Source: Dromaius novaehollandiae (Eukaryota; Chordata; Aves; Casuariiformes; Dromaiidae). From it: a stretch of 64,000 bases of DNA. The position numbers and the translations under genes are program-made. This document shows, piece after piece, positions 58,441-64,000 of the stretch (positions are counted from its first letter, which is position 1; the number at the start of each line of letters is the position of its first letter). Below the pieces are notes generated by a model. That model saw nothing but the letters and a program-made list of their open reading frames with translations, searched no databases and was not told the DNA's origin. Location: the NCBI RefSeq assembly GCF_036370855.1, contig NC_088117.1, forward strand, positions 8,122,001 through 8,186,000, written 5' to 3'.

Positions 58441-58456
58441 CGCGCACGCGTGCGCG
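58441..58456. promoter_or_regulatory. 16-bp CpG palindrome with NRF1-like words
   Basis: CGCGCACGCGTGCGCG is a perfect palindrome. Each strand matches the NRF1 consensus YGCGCAYGCGCR at 11 of 12 positions. It lies in a CpG-rich patch with no recognised gene start. Confidence 0.4.
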
Positions 58457-58724
58457 GAGGGGGTGCGTAGCCTCTCCTTTCCCCCTTGAGGTCCCCATTT
58501 AAACACCCCCCTCTGCTAGAGGTGACACGTTCCCGCGGTGGCCACCCGCTTCCGCCTCGCGTGGGGAGCCGCGGAGGACTGCGCCGGGAGCCCGGCTTTG
58601 CAGTCTGCGCCCAGCGCTGCTCCCTGCTCCAGCCTGCCCGAGACAGGAGCTCGCTGGAGCGCCGGCGAGAAAAGAGGCTGCAGCAAAGATGGAACAAACA
58701 GAATTTTTTTTTGCATCTAGAGGG

Positions 58725-58985
58725 GGAAGCACAGAGCTAAAAATAAAACGGGAAGATCAGTATCTGTCAGGCTGACGGCGGATTGGCTCTTTGGAAATGC
58801 ATGTAATTACCAGGCTGTAGGTAGACATTTGCATGGAGCGAATAGCAAGCTACTGAGACAAGGTTACGCTTTAACCTTTAAGTCCTGAATCTGCTGGAAA
58901 ACTAAGACAGAACTGCAGGAAATTAACTTAAATTAATGGAGTGGCTGTGACTGTGCCACATGTTACTTTGGTGCATGTCACTTAA
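58725..58985. promoter_or_regulatory. Putative enhancer: octamer and homeodomain motifs
   Basis: An AT-rich, CpG-poor block holds AAATGCAT (58795-58802), TAATTA (58804-58809) and a perfect octamer ATTTGCAT (58827-58834), all within 40 bases, then TTAACTTAAATTAATGGAG (about 58922-58940). It is not a recognised repeat, and it begins abruptly after CpG-rich DNA. This is the best-looking enhancer-like block of the far upstream region. Confidence 0.45.
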
Positions 58986-60067
58986 CGGCATGAAGTGTCT
59001 TTCTGCCCCTGCACCCTGGCTCCCGGTGGAGGGAGATGCTTTGGAAGCAAGTTTGTCATGTGTGGATCTCCTCCGTCGTTTGGGGGGGGTTGAACTTGGC
59101 TGGGGAGAGGAGCTGTGGCTTTTTGTGGTCCATGTCCCTCCATTCTTGGCATCCTTTGACTCTGCAGTCTCTGAAGTGGTTGAAGGAATTTGGGCAAAAG
59201 GAGCTGCCCTGGTGGGTGCTGCGGGGTGGGGTGGTGGGTGCAGGTGGAATCCAGCTGTGCTGATTTGTTGCTCCCAGCTGGGAGGGCCAGGGTAGGGCGG
59301 GGATGTTTTGCGAGCAGCTACAGCTCAAGCTGTATGCGCGTAGCTTGGTGCTGTGTTCAATACTGAGATGGTACCGCTGAGAGCAAAGGGGGTCCCTGCG
59401 GGTGTGCGTGTTTGTGGGTGTGCGGTGCCTGACACAGTGGGTGCAAAGCTGCTCCAGTGAAAATCGCACATACAGCAGTGGCTGCAGGAGAAGCAGAAGC
59501 TGAACTAAAAACATGCCTGTGTGCTGCTACCCTGGGCTCTCACCAAGGCTCCTGATGCTCCCAGCGTTCACGCTACCTTCTTGCCCACAGGAGACCTTGC
59601 TCTCTTGCTGCTGCCCATCGTCTGTGTAGGGCCCCAGGAGTCTAGGGATGCGTGGTGCTGGGAGCAGAGGGGACCTTGCCACCAAGAGGGGTGAGGGAGA
59701 TGCCATGGGCTTGTGTTTCTCTCTCCCACCTGGCACAACTAGTAGAGCTGCTACTACACTGAGGAGTCCTGGGAGATGTGAGTATGAACAGCCAAGTCAA
59801 GCTGAAGATGGAAGGGAAGCAGGCTGGAAAATGAGAGGCTTGGAAGCCAATGGTGACACCCTTCCTTCTGTTGTCAGCATGCTGCCTTGATCCGTGGGGG
59901 TGGTTTGGAGCAGGAGGATTTTGCTGGCTTCTTCTCTAGCTGTGATGACCAGGCAATGCCTGTTTCCAAAAGTGCTCCTTTTCTCCTCTAGCTGGGATGG
60001 GGGGAGTTTGTCCACTATTTTGATCCTATCGCTTGACTCAGCCTGCCAGGATTTCTGTGACCTGTAG
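58986..60067. other. Upstream intergenic sequence, no gene seen
   Basis: Moderate GC with G-rich stretches near 59080 and 59220. An AP-1 heptamer with MARE flank lies at 60034-60040. No exon recognised. Confidence 0.4.
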
Positions 60068-60262
60068 CAGAAGCTGAAAGTAGAAACTGTGCAGTGGGGC
60101 CAGCTGGTGCAGAGCATGACCACTCACCTCCCTGAAGGGCTAGGCCAACAGGAATTCAAGCTGCTCCATTGGCTTCCCATCAGCTGCTGGAACCAATTTA
60201 AGGCTCTGTCCCTAATCTTCAAAGCAACTAATGGAGGAAGTGCCAATGGCATCAAAGGCTGA
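60068..60262 (+). mobile_element. L2/CR1-type LINE reverse transcriptase C-terminal fragment
   Basis: One frame is open from 60068 to a TGA at 60260-60262. It encodes QLVQ (60101-60112), then LLHWLPISCWNQFKALSLIF followed by KATNG (60161-60235). These align in order with the C-terminal reverse transcriptase region of L2/CR1-clade LINEs (LQLVQN...LHWLPV..R..FK.L.L.FKAL.G). A stop lies immediately upstream and no other LINE domain is attached, so this is a 5'-truncated fossil. L2 versus CR1 cannot be settled by eye. Confidence 0.8.
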
Positions 60263-60369
60263 ATTTTGTTCTGTGAGCAGCACAAGCTGCTCCTCTGAGA
60301 TGGTCCAGAGTGTGAAAGCTGGGATGAAACCTAGGAGAGCAACCTCAGCTGGCTGGATGGGGCAAGGGC

Positions 60370-60640
60370 AGCTAGGGGCCTGGCTCTTGGGATTCTGGGA
60401 TTTTGGGTTGATTCTTTGCTCTGGGTGACCTTGGGATCAAGTTCAAGTCCCTGAATGCCAAGTAGTCCCCAAGCCTGGTGCTTTGAGTGAAGTTTAGGCA
60501 ATGAGAAGCTGAGTCTTTGTCTCTCTGTGCCTCCAGTGACCCATCTGTGAAACACAGATAAGTGCTGGCTTGCTTCATTGGGCAGTTAGAGGACAAGTGT
60601 GTTAGAGACTGTGAGACCTGTGAATTCAGTGACAGCCTAG
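60370..60640 (+). mobile_element. MIR-type SINE remnant, near full length
   Basis: Words occur in element order: GGGATTCTGGGATTTTGGGT (about 60388), CTCTGGGTGACCTTGGGATC (about 60419), TCTCTGTGCCTCCAGTGACC (about 60523), CATCTGTGAAACACAGATAA, then GGGCAGTTAGAGGACAAGTG and AGACTGTGAGACC. These parallel the head, core and tail of MIR-like SINEs. It lies 110 bases after the LINE fragment. Confidence 0.6.
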
Positions 60641-63335
60641 GATGTACCTTAGTTGTGAGAGGGAACAGTCTTCTGGGTGAGACCACTGCATTGTGATTGT
60701 CATTAGGGAACAACCATCCTCTTCTGCATGCCCTCTCAGCGAATGAAGGGACCTTCATCCCTCTGGCTGGACATTAAATGTCCGGCGCCTGACCTCCAAG
60801 GAAGTGCTGCCAGAGACTCCGCAGAGCCTGGTGCATGGGGTGAATCTGATGTGGACGGTGCCTGTGAGCTCCAGCAATGACCTGGGGTAATGCCCAAAGT
60901 CTGGACCTGGCGGTCCTCATCGCTGTGCTGCTGGAGCACGGCCTCTGTGCGCTCCTGGAAACGCCGCTGATTTCTCTGCCGCTCTGGCCCTAATCCTTAA
61001 TGAACTTGAAATTACCTTGGGTTTGACGGCCTTCTCGGACAAGACCTGGCTCCTCTTATGATCCCAGCTGGGGCTATTTTTGTGGCTTGATAGGTCAAAG
61101 TCATATGAAACTCACAGGTTTGTCTTGCTTATGTATAAACAGCCTCCCCTTTTTGTTGGCTTGCTTCCCCTCTTCCCAGCTGCCCTGCTTTTTGTCTTTT
61201 AATTTCTATCTGCTTCTAGCAGATGACGGTATTGGGGTGAGGAAGCCATGCTTCTCCAAAAGCCATTGCAAGACCAGGACCTAGGATGGGAAATGTATTG
61301 GGCCAGGTCTCTCTCTGCCAAATGAAGGCAGAGTCCTTCTGCCTGGCTGTTGCGAGGTGGAGGAACGAGTTGTGGTGATCAGGGGCACAAAAGCAGGCCA
61401 GAAGGGCTGTTTTGGGTCAAAAGCAATAGACACGTGAGATTTGACTCTTCCTGGCCCAGAGTCCCTTTCATGCCTATCCGGTTGCTGAAAAAGAGTTAAA
61501 GTAGATGTGCATCCACTTAAAGGATGTTCTGCTTCGTGGCTTCTTTACAATGAGAGAGTGGCATAAAAGAAACATTAGGCTCAGATCTGCCACCATGTTT
61601 TGTTCCCAACTCCAGCTAAAGTACCTGCCTAGCTGGACCTCTACTAGAAATGGGACTTGGAGCTCCTTTCTCCCAAATCCACCCCTGTGGGGACTGATGC
61701 AGCTTCACACATTCACGGTATTGTAGTCTTGAAGCTGTCCTGGAGCCAGATCCTGGAAAACTTTTCCTGCCCAGAGAGCACCCCACGCAATGAGCACTTT
61801 GGAAATCTTGCTTTGATGGTTTCTTCTCCACCTTTTTGGAAATCCCCCTCTTAGATGCCTTCCTGTTTGAACTCATTATTTTTTCCAGCCCTTCAGCCAG
61901 CAGTGTTTTTAAGACAGGGTGTTCCAGTTTTTTCCTAGGCTGCACCCTGAGTTGACTGCAGGCATCTCCTGCATGCAGCATAGACAGTTGTTGAAGAAAG
62001 CCAGTTGTGCCCCAAATTCAGTCTGTTGTTTTTCTGGCTCTGTCAGTTGGCCTGATAAAAACTATGGCCTCTCCCTGCAAATTCTGTCTGCCTTGGATCC
62101 TTGCTCTTTTTTTGGATGCTGGGTCCTCATCAGTAAGCAGAAAGCCAGAGCCCTTCCCTTCTTTACAGCAGCACAAGGCAGAATTTAACATGGTCAGATA
62201 TTTTGGAAGAGGAGAAGGGACTCTGAAATAGCTCGTGGAAAGAGAGGAGCCTGCAGCAAGAATAGCCACCACGTTCTCTAGCGTGGCTTTGCCTGGCGTG
62301 CACAAGGAGTGGTTTGTCACTGCCACTTGTCTGTCTGTCCTAACAGGCTGCTTGTTCCCACAGGCTCTACCACTACTTTGTCACCTCCTTCCCGGGTTCC
62401 TACTTTTGTGGACTGCTTGTGAAGTCCAGGGGGAATTGTCCCTGGAGCACAACTACCAGAGAGCGCCCCAGGGTGCGGAGGGACAGTGGAGAAGCTGCCA
62501 CCCCGCTGTCTCCACGGCCGTTCATGCATGCCTGCCTGGACCGCCTGGGGCGCAGCTGCTGAACCGCTGCCCTTCGTGGCGTGGTGGTTTGAGGCACATT
62601 TCGGTTGGCTTTAAAATGCCATGCTGTAAACTCGATCTCAGCAATACAGTGTGCAGTGTGGTGTGCCCATATCTACCTGAACTAGTTTTAAATTAGCTTG
62701 ATCTGGTCTTGGTAGCAGAGCATGAAGGACTGGCCATGTTGGTTAAGACCGGGTTTAACTAGCTCTTTGCCCGCAAGAGCAGGGAGACAGTGAGGGAGTG
62801 CATGTAAGAAATGTGCTGATGGGCAGTCTCGAAGGGAAGGTCGTCTCCAACAATGTCAGAAACCTCCTGAGCAAGACGCCCTATCTGCATCTTTGCGTGT
62901 AAATAGCTCTGATGGTTTTATTCTTCATGGCTGTGGCTACTCGCTTTCTAAGCCTGCTCCTCCGAGCTCCCACCACCCCCACGGCGTGGTGCAGCCCAGC
63001 CTGCGCCGTCCCACGCAGCGCGTCCCCAGCTTCTCCCCGGGGCTTTGTGTCCCCGCGCTGTGCTCTGCCCATCGCCTGACTGCCGCCGCAGTCTAGATGT
63101 ACTGGTTGTTGGATCAGGCTAGCTAACAGGATCTAACGCCTCAGCCCCAAATCCGTGCCTAGGCAAGCCTGGGAAAGCCGGGAGCGCTGTGAGCGTGCAG
63201 CTCGCCGGGGCTGGAGCACCAAGCCCTTGGTCCAGTCTTGTGCTGGGCGTCCTTGCAGCTCTGACACAACGATACATTTTGTTTTTGTAGAAATGAACCA
63301 AAAGAATGAGGGGAAGTGCTTGCAAACTCATTTTT
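60641..63335. other. Upstream intergenic sequence, no gene seen
   Basis: Moderate GC. AATAAA-like words and short open frames lack support. An AT-richer patch at 60980-61140 holds the nuclear-receptor-like site. CpG rises near 62.95-63.07 kb without a recognisable gene. Confidence 0.4.
61092..61103 (+). promoter_or_regulatory. DR1/HNF4-like site
   Basis: AGGTCAAAGTCA matches the first eleven positions of the HNF4-type direct repeat. It lies in an AT-richer patch with AAATTACC and CTATTTTTG words nearby (60980-61140). Single site, modest evidence. Confidence 0.3.
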
Positions 63336-63475
63336 AATGAAGGTCCTGACTTGCGGACAGATCTTTTGTCCAGATATGAATATATTTATGCCGGTGGCAG
63401 CTTGCCATTAATGCAGCGACTTACACATTTGTAATGTGATATTGGTGTATACAAGTGAGGCTGAAGTACAAAAGA
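63335..63475. promoter_or_regulatory. Putative conserved block with a full NFI site
   Basis: An AT-rich block contains TGGC-N5-GCCA at 63395-63407 (a full-length NFI palindrome), preceded by ATATGAATATATTTATG and followed by ATTAATGCAG. No repeat or coding identity was recognised. Confidence 0.4.
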
Positions 63476-64000
63476 CTTGAGAGATCAGGGTTTGGCCTTT
63501 CCTTCCCCTGTTCTTCATGGGCTTGTGCTGGCTGATACCAGCTGGGGAGAGGGTGCCTTTATTTTTCTTTGATTTTTTTTTTTTAGAAGGAACACTATGC
63601 TCCAGTAATTCAGTGTTTGTTTTATAGCCGTGGGTCCCTCGCACGAAGGGTGCCTGGTGTGCTGAAACCCTCGTGTCTCTGGTCTCTGAGCTTCACCATG
63701 GTAGAGATGGTGGAAAGAAGATGAAAATCCCAGCTTTCGTCTTTTGTTGCAAATAGTATCTGAAGGAATTTGTACTATTTTTACTGTTTGTTTTCGTTTC
63801 TCCCCTCCCCTTTTAACTATGCACCTTAGCATTTTCTATGGGCCCTGTCACTGGGCTATCTCCGTTTGGACGTTGAAATAGATTGCTCGGCTTCGGGGTT
63901 GTTTAGAGTAGTCGAAAGTTATTTGTGCTCTACAGCCCCGTTTTCTACCACCACGCTGCAATTACTGGAGCGCCGGCTCTGCGGGGGAACACGCGCTTCT
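63476..64000. other. Right-hand edge, no gene seen
   Basis: Moderate GC with T-rich tracts near 63568. No exon, RNA gene or repeat was recognised. Confidence 0.4.

Noticed and set aside
57888-58697. 269-codon minus-strand frame
   Set aside because: Arg/Ser-rich product of CpG-rich DNA; no similarity recognised.

Overview
This looks like vertebrate nuclear DNA, most likely from a sauropsid: a bird, or possibly a crocodilian or turtle. The signs are a GC- and CpG-rich landscape, very little recent repeat DNA, degraded CR1/L2-type LINE and MIR-type SINE remnants, and one intronless vertebrate gene, IER5L. No prokaryotic, plasmid or viral gene content was seen. The many long open frames are side effects of high GC content.

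The only protein-coding gene I can support is IER5L, on the minus strand. Its CDS is 15118 to 14171 (315 codons). It lies in a CpG island of about 2.6 kb. Upstream there is a TATA box, an initiator-like site near 15603 and a CCAAT box. The 3' UTR runs to a distal poly(A) signal near 13003, with a possible proximal signal near 14028. The inferred transcript is unspliced and about 2.6 kb long.

Positions 1 to 12,980 lie 3' of IER5L. In other vertebrates this side faces PTPA, in tail-to-tail orientation. I find no PTPA coding exon, only a plausible plus-strand poly(A) signal at 2664 that could end its 3' UTR. The flank carries old transposon remnants (about 5 to 6.3 kb), small CpG islands, and two AT-rich homeodomain/POU-motif blocks set in GC-rich DNA (about 9.6 and 10.5 kb).

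Positions 15,700 to 64,000 lie upstream of IER5L and contain no gene I can support. They look like a regulatory landscape. The main sites are a paired inverted ZNF143/THAP11-like site at about 22.4 kb, an unassigned CpG island at about 43.1 to 45.1 kb with a SOX-like palindrome and an RFX X-box-like site, an octamer and homeodomain block at about 58.8 kb, an NFI full site at about 63.4 kb, and AP-1 sites grouped at about 37.1 to 38.2 kb. Scattered between them are LINE and SINE fossils, the clearest being a reverse transcriptase C-terminal fragment at about 60.1 kb. All regulatory calls rest on motifs and composition read by eye; conservation could not be tested here.
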